This document shows, one piece after another, positions 29,026 to 38,670 of a stretch of 64,000 bases of DNA; position 1 is the first letter of the stretch, and each line of letters begins with the position of its first letter. The position numbers and the translations under genes were made by a program. The DNA is from Ga0077555 sp050250755 (GTDB lineage Bacteria > Pseudomonadota > Alphaproteobacteria > Rhizobiales > Hyphomicrobiaceae): positions 231,826 through 295,825 of the forward strand of contig JBFWOB010000001.1 of the NCBI GenBank assembly GCA_050250755.1, written 5' to 3'. The notes below the pieces were generated by a model that ran no database searches, was not told the DNA's origin, and worked only from the letters and a program-made list of their open reading frames with translations.

Positions 29026-29787
29026 ATGCGCTTTCAGGACCAGGGCATCGTCATAACGGGTGGCGGCAGCGGCATCGGCCGTGAAACGGCAATCGAGTTC
29101 GCGAAGGAGGGCGGCGTGGTGGCCGTCTCGGATATCGACGCGCGGGGCGCCGAGAGAACGGTCGAGGAGATCACCAAGGCCGGCGGCCGCGCCTACGCGT
29201 TTCCGCTCGACACCACTGATCCCAAAGCGGTGCAGACGACGTTCGATGCGATCGAGCGGCGGCTTGGCCGTCTCGACGTGCTCATCAACAGTGCGGGAAT
29301 CCGCGAGATCAAGCCGGTGGTCGAGCTTTCGCACGAGGAGTTCACGCGCGTCGTAAATGTGAATCTGACCGGTGTGTTCCTTACCTCGCAGGCGTTCGTG
29401 CAGCGGCTCATCAAGGCAGGGAAAGGCGGTGCGATCGTCAATCTCGCTTCGACGCTCGGCGTCACGGCGGCGCCCAACCGGCCCGCTTACACGGCCTCGA
29501 AGCATGCGGTTGTCGGTCTCACCAAGGAAATGGGGCTCGAACTCGGCACCAGTGGCATCCGCGTCAATGCCGTCGGTCCGGGTGTCACGCGGACGGCCCT
29601 GACCGAGCGCTATTTCCAGGATGCGGACATGGCCGAGACGGTGAAATCAGTGCACGCCATGAACCGTTGGGGCGAAGCGCGCGAGATTGCGCGCGCGATC
29701 CTGTTCCTGGCGTCGGACGACGCGAGCTTCATTACCGGCACCACGCTTGTGGTGGACGGTGGGTGGACTGCCGGCAAAAAGATGTGA
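29026..29787 (+). CDS. SDR-family oxidoreductase (3-oxoacyl reductase-like)
   Basis: The 253-residue protein has ITGGGSGIGRE, SDID after beta 2, NSAGIRE, NLASTLG with the catalytic Ser, YTASKHA with catalytic Tyr and Lys, and LVVDGGWTAG at the end. ATG at 29026 follows AGGAGG. It is the last plus-strand gene of the BVMO/CoA-transferase/hydratase cluster, 70 bases behind the hydratase, and could oxidise the 3-hydroxyacyl-CoA the hydratase makes. Confidence 0.9.
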   Translation: MRFQDQGIVITGGGSGIGRETAIEFAKEGGVVAVSDIDARGAERTVEEITKAGGRAYAFPLDTTDPKAVQTTFDAIERRLGRLDVLINSAGIREIKPVVELSHEEFTRVVNVNLTGVFLTSQAFVQRLIKAGKGGAIVNLASTLGVTAAPNRPAYTASKHAVVGLTKEMGLELGTSGIRVNAVGPGVTRTALTERYFQDADMAETVKSVHAMNRWGEAREIARAILFLASDDASFITGTTLVVDGGWTAGKKM

Positions 29788-29826
29788 CCAGACAATGCGG
29801 CGCGGCGGACGATCAATTCGCGCCGT

Positions 29827-30078
29827 TCACTTGCCGAGGCGGTCGCGCGTATAGCGAACCGCTTCGGCAACCGTATCGAACGCTGCGACAGGGCCGTCGC
29901 CAGCGACGAAAAGCTCGAACTGGCCGTTTTGCCATCGCCAGATGCCCGCCTCCGATTGGCCGAACGCCACCGCGACGCCACTCGGATCTTCGAAACGCGT
30001 GGCGATGCCTCGATCTGTCAAGGCGATGTCGCGCAAGAACGCTGCGCGTAGTCGTGCTTCCATGATGGCGCTTGCCAT
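29827..30078 (-). CDS. Small hypothetical protein
   Basis: An 83-residue reading frame with convincing composition and a globular look: FLRDIALTDRGIATRFEDP, then GIWRWQNGQFELF and AVRYTRDRLGK. No signal peptide, membrane helix or known domain is evident. ATG at 30078 is chosen; a GTG at 30126 would add 16 residues. The gene lies between two oppositely oriented metabolic genes and has no clear partner. Confidence 0.5.
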   Translation of the reverse strand: MASAIMEARLRAAFLRDIALTDRGIATRFEDPSGVAVAFGQSEAGIWRWQNGQFELFVAGDGPVAAFDTVAEAVRYTRDRLGK

Positions 30079-30188
30079 GGTCGTCGACACCTTGAGTGCG
30101 TTTACCTGCCGTTCACCGGCAGGCACCCTGCGCGTCGGCTCGTCCTGGCTTCATTCCAAAGAACGCAATCCTAAACGCGCGTGGGGCC

Positions 30189-32483
30189 TCAAAGTTCACC
30201 TGCAGCGCGCGCTGCATCGACGACCGCTACCGCGGCCATGTTGAGCAAACCGCGTACTGTGACCGAGGGCGTCACGATGTGAACCGGCTTTGCCGCACCC
30301 AATAGGATTGGGCCGATGGCCACGCTGCCTGAGACCACCTTCAAAAGGTTGAAGGAGATGTTCGCAGCGTCGAGGCCCGGTGCGATCAGCAGATTGGCCG
30401 CGCCGTTCAGCCGGGAGCGCGGAAAAACTTCCTCGCGGATGAAGGACGAGATAGCGGCATCAGCCTGCATCTCGCCTTCGACCTCGAGTTCTGGTGCCCA
30501 ATCCATCAGCTTGCCGAGTACGTCGCGCATCTTTTGGGCCGACGGCGTGTTTTCGCTGCCGAAACTCGAATGGGAAAGCAGCGCGACGCGGGGCTCAATG
30601 CCGAAACGCCGAACAACATCGGCTGCGAGCAGCGTGATCTCGGCAAGTTGCTCGGGAGGCGGATCGTAGCTCACATGCGTGTCGGCGATGAACAGCGGCC
30701 CGCTCGGTAAGATCATCGCGGACAGAGCTGCGAAGCCGCGCACGCCTGCCAGCTTGCCGACGACCTGCGAAACGTGCCGCAACTGTGTCTGGTATCGGCC
30801 GACGGCTCCGCAAATCATCGCATCGGCATCGCCGCGCCTCAGCAGCAGACCAGCAACGACCGTCGATCCGTTGCGCACGACGCGCTGGGCGTGGGAGGGC
30901 GAGACGCCGCGTCGCTCGACGAGCCGGTGGTACTCCTCGGTGAGTGGCGCGATGCGCGGATCGGTAGCCATATCGAAAACGTCGACATCGCGCCCGATCC
31001 TGATACGCAGGCCGAGATGCGAGATCGAGCGTGCGATCGACTCGCGCATGCCGATCAGGATCGGGCGCGCCAGCCGCTCGCTGACCACGTGCTGCGCGCA
31101 CTGAAGCACGTGAGGATGTTCGCCCTCCGCAAAAACGAGACGCTTCGGCGAAGTTTCGGACGCGCGCCGGGCGGCCTCGAACACCGGCCGCATGACGAAT
31201 CCGGACCGATAGACGAAGCCGTTCAGCTTGTGCCGGTAGGCTTCGAAGTCGGTGATCGGCCTTGTTGCAACACCCGATTCCATGGCGGCCTTGGCAACCG
31301 CCGGCGCGATCTCGGTAATCAGCCGCGGATCGAACGGCTTCGGCAGGATGTAGTCGCGCCCGAACACGAAGGATTCGACTCCATAGGCCGCCAGAACGAT
31401 GTCGGACGCCTCATTTTCGGCAATGCCGGCGAGCGCAGTGACGGCGGCTGCCTTCATGTGTTCGTTGATGGTGGTCGCTCCCGCGTCGAGCGCGCCGCGG
31501 AAGATGAAGGGGAAACACAGGACGTTGTTGATCTGGTTTGGATAGTCCGATCGTCCCGTGGCGATGACGGCATCGTCCCGCACGGCGTGCACGTCCTCCG
31601 GAAGGATTTCGGGCGTGGGGTTCGCCAGGGCAAAGACCAGCGGACGCTCGGCCATCGACGCGACCATCTCGCGGGTGACGACGCGCGCTGCCGAAAGCCC
31701 GAGTAGAATGTCAGCGCCCTTGATCGCGTCCGAAAGCGTGCGCCAAGACGTCTCGTGCGCGTAGACTTCCATGAAGGCGTTCATGGCCTCATTGCGGCCT
31801 TTGTAAATGACGCCTTTGATGTCCGTGAGGGTCACGTTTTCGCGGGGAAGGCCAAGTGTGACCAGCAGGTTGACGCACGCCAGAGCGGCAGCTCCGGCAC
31901 CAGAGGTGACGAGGCGTGCGTCCTCGATTTTCTTACCCACGACCTTCAAGCCGTTGAGGATGCCGGCCGCGACGACGATGGCCGTGCCATGCTGATCGTC
32001 GTGGAACACGGGAATGTTCATACGCTCGCGCAGAAGCTTCTCGATCTCGAAGCACTCGGGCGCCTTGATATCCTCGAGATTGATGCCGCCGAAGGTCGGC
32101 TCGAGACGCGCAACGGCCTCGACGAACGCCTCCACTCCTCGTTCGTCCACCTCGATGTCGTAGACGTCTATGCCGGCGAACTTCTTGAAGAGCACAGCTT
32201 TGCCCTCCATCACCGGCTTGGCGGCAAGAGGCCCAATGTCGCCGAGGCCGAGGACCGCAGTGCCGTTGGTGATCACGCCGACGAGATTGGCGCGGGCCGT
32301 GTATCGGGCCACGCTCGTCGGATCGGCGGCGATCGCTTCGCAGGCAAATGCCACGCCGGGGCTGTACGCCAGAGCAAGATCGGCCTGGTTGGCGAGGGGT
32401 TTGGTTGGCTGAATGGCGACTTTGCCCGGCGGATCGGCCTCATGATAGTCGAGGGCAGCGCGTGCGGTATTCTCGTCGGGCAT
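30189..32483 (-). CDS. maeB: NADP-dependent malic enzyme with phosphotransacetylase-like domain
   Basis: The 764-residue protein has the two-part MaeB design. Residues about 1-430 are the malic enzyme: LALAYSPGVA, TNGTAVLGLGDIGPLA, GINLEDIKAPECF and VFHDDQHGTAIVV hold metal- and substrate-binding residues, and SGAGAAALAC binds the nucleotide. Residues about 440-764 resemble phosphotransacetylase (LVFAEGEHPHVL, GLLLRRGDADAMICG) and are usually regulatory, not catalytic. It converts malate to pyruvate and CO2 with NADP. ATG at 32483 follows GAGG. It is divergent from the 2-oxoglutarate dehydrogenase-like gene with 173 bases between. Confidence 0.92.
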   Translation of the reverse strand: MPDENTARAALDYHEADPPGKVAIQPTKPLANQADLALAYSPGVAFACEAIAADPTSVARYTARANLVGVITNGTAVLGLGDIGPLAAKPVMEGKAVLFKKFAGIDVYDIEVDERGVEAFVEAVARLEPTFGGINLEDIKAPECFEIEKLLRERMNIPVFHDDQHGTAIVVAAGILNGLKVVGKKIEDARLVTSGAGAAALACVNLLVTLGLPRENVTLTDIKGVIYKGRNEAMNAFMEVYAHETSWRTLSDAIKGADILLGLSAARVVTREMVASMAERPLVFALANPTPEILPEDVHAVRDDAVIATGRSDYPNQINNVLCFPFIFRGALDAGATTINEHMKAAAVTALAGIAENEASDIVLAAYGVESFVFGRDYILPKPFDPRLITEIAPAVAKAAMESGVATRPITDFEAYRHKLNGFVYRSGFVMRPVFEAARRASETSPKRLVFAEGEHPHVLQCAQHVVSERLARPILIGMRESIARSISHLGLRIRIGRDVDVFDMATDPRIAPLTEEYHRLVERRGVSPSHAQRVVRNGSTVVAGLLLRRGDADAMICGAVGRYQTQLRHVSQVVGKLAGVRGFAALSAMILPSGPLFIADTHVSYDPPPEQLAEITLLAADVVRRFGIEPRVALLSHSSFGSENTPSAQKMRDVLGKLMDWAPELEVEGEMQADAAISSFIREEVFPRSRLNGAANLLIAPGLDAANISFNLLKVVSGSVAIGPILLGAAKPVHIVTPSVTVRGLLNMAAVAVVDAARAAGEL

Positions 32484-32656
32484 GGGACCTCACGTCGTTT
32501 CGTGTGGTCGACCATAGCTCCGACCAACCGTCTCGACCACCATGCGGCATTGCAACACAATCAGCGGTCGTCGATGGATGGACGCCGTCCGGCGGCGCAC
32601 CTAGATTGCGGCCTGTCGCGACAACGGCAGAAAGCCAGCCGAAGGTTTCTACATTC

Positions 32657-35296
32657 ATGAACGAGCATTTGCCCCAGCCTGCGGTCGAGCATGACGAACG
32701 CATAGCAAGCGAGCCCTTCTTCGGCATCGGCGATCCGGGTGCGCTGGAGGCGTTCTTCGCAGGTGAAACCGAAGAGAGGGCGCCACGCCGAGGAAACGCT
32801 GCGGTCGGCAATGGCGGTGCTGAGGTCGCCCTGATCGAGGCCTATCGGACTCGCGGTTTCCTGAGGGCCCGGCTCGATCCTCTGGGCTTGGCAGAACGCC
32901 CTGTGATCGCCGAATTTTCTCCCTTGCAGTATGGGCTGACGCCGCAGGCTGCACAGCCGCTCGTGGAGAGGTTGGAGCGTGCTTACTGCGGCACGATCGG
33001 CTGGGAATTCGGTCACATCCACGACGGAGCCCGGCGCGCGTGGCTCGCCGCCGAAGCGGAAGCGACGGAAACGGCACCGGATGACGCCACGCAGCGGCGG
33101 CTGCTCGCGTTGCTCGCCAAGGCGACCGCGTTCGAGGCTGGCCTTGCGCAACGCTATCCCGGCGGGCGTCTGTTCGGTTTGGGCGGGGCCGAGACATTCC
33201 TGGTCGCTATCCAGACCATCCTGGCGGAAAGCGCTCAGATGGGCGTCGAAGAGGTCGTGATCGGAGGCATGCACCGCGGCCGCTTCAATCTGCTTGCGAA
33301 TGTGATCGGTAAGCCGATCAATCAAATGGTGGCGGAGATTCTCGGCAAGCCGGCCGTGCCTGACGGAATAGCGTGCTCATCCGACGTATCGTATCACCTC
33401 GGCTACTCGGGGGATCTTGATGTTGCCGGCATGCGAATGCACGTGTCGGTGTCGGCACACCCCTCGCATCTGCAACTTGCCCCGATCATCTCGCAGGGTC
33501 GTGCGCGGGCGAAGCAATCGATGCGGGGCACGGGCGGACGACAGGCCGTGCTGCCACTGCTGCTGCACACGGATGCCAGCTTCGCCGGGCAGGGGCTCGT
33601 CGCGGAGATGCTGCAGCTTTCCGGCGTCGAGCCGTTCGACCTTGGCGGCACCATCCATGTCGTGGTCAACAACCAGCTCGGCTTCACGACGATGCCGGAG
33701 GAGGGCCGCACGGCGCGCGGCGCGACCGATATTGCACGGCTGATCGAGGCGCCAGTGCTGCACGTGAACGGCGATGATCCCGAGGCGGTATGGCGGGCCG
33801 GGCTTGTCGCTGCCAACTGGCGTGCGACGTTCGGCAGCGACATCCTGATCGATCTCGTCTGCTATCGCCGCCCCGGCCACAATGAGATCGACGAGCCGCG
33901 TTTTACACAGCCGGTCATGTATGAGGCGGTCGACGCACTTCCGCCGGTCGATAAGCTTTACGAAAAGGTGCTCACGGTCCAGGGCGTCGACACATCCGGT
34001 GCTGATGCAGCGCGTGCCGCCATGCAATCGACCATCGCAGAGGCTTTTGCAGGCGCCAAGTCGTGGCGCACGAACGCCGCCGACTGGTTTGATGGTGCAT
34101 GGAAAGGCCTCAAGGCCGGTTCGGTCTCGGACATGCTCGCGCCTGCGGCAACCGGCGTTCACACGCAACGGCTGATCGCGATCGGCCGGGCGATCACGGC
34201 GCCGCCAGCCGACTTTGTCGTCGATCCAAAGGTGCAGCGCTTTCTGGACGAGCGCCGCCGCTCGATCGAGACGGGACAAGGGATAAACTGGGCGACGGGA
34301 GAGGCGCTGGCGCTCGCGACGCTGGTCGCCGAGGGGACGCCTATCCGGCTCGGCGGTCAGGACACCGTGCGCGGTGCGTTCACGCAGCGTCATCTCGAAG
34401 TGCACTGTCAGGAAACCGGGCGCAAGCATCTGACATTGCGTCCCGCCGCCGCTGACGATGTCGCGGTCGAGGTGCACAATACGCCGCTGATCGAGCATGC
34501 GGTCGCTTGCTACGAGTACGGTCTGTCGATGGCCGACCCCCGTCGTCTGGTCGTCTGGGAAACGCAGTTCGGCGAGTTCCTGAATTACGCGCAGGCCGTA
34601 TTCGATCAGTGCATTGCTTGCGGCGAGGATCGGTGGCTGAGGTCGTCCGGGTTGGTGATCTTGCTGCCGCACGGCATCGACGGTGGAGGTCCCGATCATT
34701 CCACCGGTCGGCCAGAGCGGCTGCTTGCGGCATGCGCGGGCGCCAATCTGCAGGTCGTGAATGCCTCGACGCCGGCCAATTTCTTCCACGTGCTCCGGCG
34801 GCAGATGCACCGTGCGTTCCGCAAGCCGCTCGTCGTGTTGTCGCCGAAGGCACTGCTCCGCGCCAAAGCATGCGTGTCCTCGCTCGCGGACTTCGCCGAA
34901 GAGACGGGCTTTCGCGCGGTGATTCCAGACGAGGCGGTCAAAGGCGCGCGCCGCGTGGTCATGTGCAGCGGTAAAGTTTATTACGAATTGGCCGAAGCTC
35001 GCGCCGCACGTGGGTTGGAGAAGGACATCGCGCTGGTCCGCCTCGAACAACTCTATCCGCTGCCCGAGGCCGAGATCGCGGCTGCATTGGCGCCGCACGC
35101 CAACGCAGAGCTGGTCTGGTGCGAGGAGGAGCCGGAAAACATGGGCACCTTTGCGTGGCTGGATCGGCGCCTCGAGAAGATCGCGGGCAGAGCATTCCGC
35201 CGGGCCGGCCGCCCTGCCAGCGCAACGCCGGCAGTCGGCGTCAAGTATTGGCACGAGGCCGAGATCAAGGCGTATCTGGACGCGGCGCTGGGTTAG
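32657..35296 (+). CDS. 2-oxoglutarate dehydrogenase E1-like (SucA-like) thiamine enzyme
   Basis: The 879-residue protein is clearly E1 of the 2-oxoglutarate dehydrogenase type: GMHRGRFNLLANVIGKP, SSDVSYHLGYSGD, HTDASFAGQG, VNNQLGFTT, YRRPGHNE and PHGIDGGGPDHSTGRPER are all present. It is shorter than usual SucA (about 930-990 residues) and its N-terminus lacks the typical E2-contact segment. No sucB or lpd lies next to it. It may be a paralogue for another 2-oxo acid, or the main E1 of an organism with scattered genes. ATG at 32657 is chosen; the frame upstream to 32348 is not coding-like. Repeat copy 1 starts at its stop codon. Confidence 0.85.
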   Translation: MNEHLPQPAVEHDERIASEPFFGIGDPGALEAFFAGETEERAPRRGNAAVGNGGAEVALIEAYRTRGFLRARLDPLGLAERPVIAEFSPLQYGLTPQAAQPLVERLERAYCGTIGWEFGHIHDGARRAWLAAEAEATETAPDDATQRRLLALLAKATAFEAGLAQRYPGGRLFGLGGAETFLVAIQTILAESAQMGVEEVVIGGMHRGRFNLLANVIGKPINQMVAEILGKPAVPDGIACSSDVSYHLGYSGDLDVAGMRMHVSVSAHPSHLQLAPIISQGRARAKQSMRGTGGRQAVLPLLLHTDASFAGQGLVAEMLQLSGVEPFDLGGTIHVVVNNQLGFTTMPEEGRTARGATDIARLIEAPVLHVNGDDPEAVWRAGLVAANWRATFGSDILIDLVCYRRPGHNEIDEPRFTQPVMYEAVDALPPVDKLYEKVLTVQGVDTSGADAARAAMQSTIAEAFAGAKSWRTNAADWFDGAWKGLKAGSVSDMLAPAATGVHTQRLIAIGRAITAPPADFVVDPKVQRFLDERRRSIETGQGINWATGEALALATLVAEGTPIRLGGQDTVRGAFTQRHLEVHCQETGRKHLTLRPAAADDVAVEVHNTPLIEHAVACYEYGLSMADPRRLVVWETQFGEFLNYAQAVFDQCIACGEDRWLRSSGLVILLPHGIDGGGPDHSTGRPERLLAACAGANLQVVNASTPANFFHVLRRQMHRAFRKPLVVLSPKALLRAKACVSSLADFAEETGFRAVIPDEAVKGARRVVMCSGKVYYELAEARAARGLEKDIALVRLEQLYPLPEAEIAAALAPHANAELVWCEEEPENMGTFAWLDRRLEKIAGRAFRRAGRPASATPAVGVKYWHEAEIKAYLDAALG

Positions 35297-35420
35297 AGCA
35301 AGTTCAAATCGAATAGACGCGACGGTCTGCAAAAAGGGGCACCGCCTCATCTCCCCTCCTCTTGACGGGGAGGGGCCGGGGGTGGGGTGAACGTCTCGCT
35401 TCATCGCCCATGATAGCGAG
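35294..35420. repeat. Dispersed intergenic repeat, copy 1
   Basis: It starts TAGAGCAAGTTCAA at the stop codon of the SucA-like gene and ends GATAGCGAG. The centre is a 9-base-pair hairpin (35353-35361 with 35367-35375, one T.G pair) with the loop TTGAC, followed by GGGGGTGGGGTGA and CGTCTCGCTTCATCGC. Copy 2 near 63.8 kb has the same order of blocks with substitutions between them, so this is a family of REP-like elements. Confidence 0.75.
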
Positions 35421-35580
35421 CAGCCTAGTCCTTCCACCCTAACGCCTCCTCGCGAGGGGGAGGGAATCCGGCGTCAGTGCCAAGTCTCACAAGAAATCAA
35501 CGTGATCCATACTCCAGTCGGACGAATGCCAAGCCGTCAGTAATGGCGCGGCGGGAGAGTCGGCCGACTCCCATCCCGTT

Positions 35581-36489
35581 CTATCGCCACTTCACCACGG
35601 GTGGCATCGACGAGAGGATGGACGCGACGTTGCCGCCCGTCTTCAGGCCGAACACGGTGCCACGGTCGTAGAGCAGGTTGAACTCGACGTAGCGGCCACG
35701 GCGCACGAGTTGTTCCTCGCGCTCGGCCTCGCTCCATGGCTTGGCGAAATTGGCGCGAACGAGACGCGGATAGATATCGGCGAAGGCGACACCGACGGAT
35801 TTCGAGAAGGCGAGTCCCATGTCCCATCCGCCCTCGCCCTCCGATGGCGTGAGGTAGTCGTAGAAGATGCCACCAGTGCCGCGAATCTCCTGGCGATGCG
35901 GCAGGTAGAAGTATTCGTCGCACCACGCTTTGTAACGGTCGTAGTCGACGGGCGCCTGGAAGCCGTTGCAGGCACCCTTCATAGCGGCGTGGAAAGCGAC
36001 GGTGTCGGGATCGTCCTGCGAGCGTCGGGAAGCGAGCGTCGGCGTGAGATCGGCGCCGCCGCCGAACCACCACTTGGTCGTCACCACCATGCGGGTGTTC
36101 ATATGAACGGCGGGAACATGCGGATTCTGCATATGCGCGATCAGCGAGACGCCGGAAGCCCAGAAGCGCGGATCATCCTCGGCGCCGGGGATCTGCTTGC
36201 GGAACTCGGGCGCAAACTCGCCATGGACGGTCGACGTATGGACACCGACCTTCTCGAAGACGCGGCCTTTCATCATGGCCATGCGCCCGCCGCCGCCCGG
36301 TTTGCCAGTGTGGTCACCCCGTTCCCACGGCGTGAAAACGAAGCGCCCTGGCGGTTGATCGGAAAGGGGCGCACTGGCAGGTAATTCGTCCTCGAGCCGC
36401 TCGAATGCGGGGCATATGACCTGGTCGCGCAACTCCTCGAACCAGGTGCGCGCTGTGGCCTTCCGCGCCTCGAGCAGATCATCGGTCAT
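35581..36489 (-). CDS. hemF: Oxygen-dependent coproporphyrinogen III oxidase
   Basis: The 302-residue cytoplasmic enzyme is of normal length for HemF. Signature blocks are GRMAMMKGRVFEKVGVHTS, PHVPAVHMNTRM, WWFGGGADLTP, CDEYFYLPHR, RGTGGIFYD and RRGRYVEFNLLYDRGTVFGL. It decarboxylates two propionate groups of coproporphyrinogen III with O2 in heme synthesis, which shows the host lives at least partly in air. ATG at 36489 follows GAGG. It is monocistronic, between repeat copy 1 and an ABC exporter gene. Confidence 0.95.
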   Translation of the reverse strand: MTDDLLEARKATARTWFEELRDQVICPAFERLEDELPASAPLSDQPPGRFVFTPWERGDHTGKPGGGGRMAMMKGRVFEKVGVHTSTVHGEFAPEFRKQIPGAEDDPRFWASGVSLIAHMQNPHVPAVHMNTRMVVTTKWWFGGGADLTPTLASRRSQDDPDTVAFHAAMKGACNGFQAPVDYDRYKAWCDEYFYLPHRQEIRGTGGIFYDYLTPSEGEGGWDMGLAFSKSVGVAFADIYPRLVRANFAKPWSEAEREEQLVRRGRYVEFNLLYDRGTVFGLKTGGNVASILSSMPPVVKWR

Positions 36490-36697
36490 GGCGGGCCTCT
36501 TGATTTTTTGCGAGTTTCAGCCTAGCTGGCCACTACACGCGGGAGCCTTGCGCCGGCATTGACAAGCGTCATCGCGGCGTCCCTTTTGAGGGATAGGCGG
36601 TCCCAAATCCAGAGCTGTTACGATCCGAGCGCCCGGCAGACCCCGAAGGCCTGCAGTCGAGGCGTTTGTCTGATCGGCCCAACCCATTCGAGGCCAC

Positions 36698-38578
36698 ATG
36701 TTCCGCTGGTTCGAAAACCGCATCGATGCCTTTCCCGACGATCGCCCCGAGCGGCCGCCGACACGGCTGCTTGATTTCTACTGGTATTACGTCAAGCCAG
36801 TCTGGCCCGTCTTCCTGCTGCTCCTGATCGTGGGGGGGATCGGATCACTGATCGAGGTCGCGCTGTTTGCCTTCGTCGGGTCCATAGTCGATCTTATGCG
36901 TCAGGCCAAGACGCCGGAGACGTTCTTCTCGGACCACGGTACCACCCTTCTATGGATGGGACTCGTGGCGCTGGTCCTGCGTCCGTTGGTCTCGACGGCG
37001 CACGATCTCATCAAGAACCAGATCATATCCGGCCCTTTCACGACCCGTATCCGCTGGCTGACGCATCGCTACGTCGTGCGCCAGAGCCTCGGCTTCTTCC
37101 AGAACGACTTCGCGGGCCGCGTCGCCAACAAGGTGATGCAGACGGGGACAGCGCTGCGGGAATCCGTCGTCCAAGTGGTGGATGCCATCTGGTACGTCGC
37201 CGTCTACTGGACCGGCGCGCTAGTGCTGTTTGCGCAGGCAGACTGGCGATTGACGTTGCCGCTCTTTGCCTGGCTGGTGGCCTATGGCGTGGCGATCGTC
37301 TACTTCGTGCCCCGCATCAAAAAAGCCTCGACGGAGGCGTCTGAGGCGCGGTCGATGCTGATGGGCCGCATTGTCGACAGCTACACCAATATTCTGACGG
37401 TGAAACTCTTCGCGCACGCCGACCGCGAGGATTCGTATGCGCGCCAGGGCCTTGCCGAGCAGATGGGCAAGTGGCAGGTCTCACTTCGGCTGCTCACGCA
37501 ACTCGAGCTTGTGCTCTACGCGATGAACGGGCTGCTGCTCGTCGCGGCGACGGCGCTCGCGCTGTGGCTCTGGACAGGCAACGTGATCACGATCGGCGAC
37601 ATTGCGCTGGCGACGGGGCTCGTGATCCGCATCGTCAACATGTCGGGCTGGGTGCTGTTCACGGTTGCCGGTATCTTCGAGAACATCGGTGTCGTCCAGG
37701 AAGGCGTCGATACGATCTCGCGCGCCAACGAGGTGCTGGACGCCGAGGACGCCCGTACGCTTCACGTGACCAGGGGCGAGATCCAATTCGAGCGTATCCG
37801 CTTCAACTATGGGCTGGCCGAGCGCAAGATTCCGGATGGAGACGGCAATCCGAAGCTTCGGCCGCGCGTCATTCGCGACCTGTCGCTAACGATCCGGCCG
37901 GGCGAGAAGGTTGGCCTTGTGGGGCGTTCGGGCGCAGGCAAGTCGACGCTCGTCAACCTGCTGCTGCGCTTCTACGATCTGGAGAGCGGTCGCATTCTCG
38001 TCGACGGGCAAGATATCCGGCATGTCACGCAGGAGTCGCTCCGTTCGGCGGTCGGGATGGTGACGCAGGACACCTCGCTGCTGCACCGTTCCGTGCGCCA
38101 TAACATTCTCTATGGTCGGCCGGAAGCGGGTGAGGAGCGTGCGATTGCGGCGGCGCGGCGGGCTGAGGCACACGACTTCATCGTCAATGCGTCCGACATG
38201 AAGGGGCGCCACGGCTACGACGCCCACGTTGGCGAGCGCGGCGTGAAGCTCTCCGGCGGGCAGCGTCAGCGTATCGCGATTGCGCGTGTGTTGCTGAAGG
38301 ATGCGCCCATTCTCGTACTCGACGAGGCGACGAGTGCGCTCGACTCGGAGGCTGAGGAGGCGATCCAGGAGCAGCTTTTCAACCTGATGCAGGGAAAGAC
38401 GGTGATTGCCATCGCGCATCGCCTTTCTACGATCGCGGCGATGGATCGCCTTGTGATCATGGACCAGGGCGCAATCGTGGAGGAAGGCAGCCACGCCGAG
38501 CTGATCAAGCGTGGCGGCCTCTATGCCGAACTCTGGGCCCGGCAGTCGGGTGGGTTTCTGGCAGAGGCGGCGGAATAA
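36698..38578 (+). CDS. ABC exporter, fused membrane and ATPase domains
   Basis: The 626-residue half-transporter has about six membrane segments within residues 25-330 and an ATPase domain from about residue 350. Walker A is GRSGAGKST (near residue 408-416), the Q-loop lies in VTQDTSLLHRSVRHN, the ABC signature is LSGGQRQR (near residue 518) and Walker B is ILVLDEATSALD. A His switch is in IAHRLST. The cargo (lipid, peptide or drug) is unknown; the closest general type is MsbA/ATM1-like. ATG at 36698 follows GAGG. Confidence 0.92.
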   Translation: MFRWFENRIDAFPDDRPERPPTRLLDFYWYYVKPVWPVFLLLLIVGGIGSLIEVALFAFVGSIVDLMRQAKTPETFFSDHGTTLLWMGLVALVLRPLVSTAHDLIKNQIISGPFTTRIRWLTHRYVVRQSLGFFQNDFAGRVANKVMQTGTALRESVVQVVDAIWYVAVYWTGALVLFAQADWRLTLPLFAWLVAYGVAIVYFVPRIKKASTEASEARSMLMGRIVDSYTNILTVKLFAHADREDSYARQGLAEQMGKWQVSLRLLTQLELVLYAMNGLLLVAATALALWLWTGNVITIGDIALATGLVIRIVNMSGWVLFTVAGIFENIGVVQEGVDTISRANEVLDAEDARTLHVTRGEIQFERIRFNYGLAERKIPDGDGNPKLRPRVIRDLSLTIRPGEKVGLVGRSGAGKSTLVNLLLRFYDLESGRILVDGQDIRHVTQESLRSAVGMVTQDTSLLHRSVRHNILYGRPEAGEERAIAAARRAEAHDFIVNASDMKGRHGYDAHVGERGVKLSGGQRQRIAIARVLLKDAPILVLDEATSALDSEAEEAIQEQLFNLMQGKTVIAIAHRLSTIAAMDRLVIMDQGAIVEEGSHAELIKRGGLYAELWARQSGGFLAEAAE

Positions 38579-38670
38579 GAGCCGCGTCTTCCGGATTGAC
38601 AATTCGGCACCGGTCGTCGGTCAATCCAGTCTAGCCTGAGCCGATCGGGCAAGAACCGGAGAGAAGCGCC

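Noticed and set aside
32348..32656. N-terminal extension of the SucA-like frame
   Set aside because: Overlaps the start of maeB on the other strand and does not look like E1 sequence.
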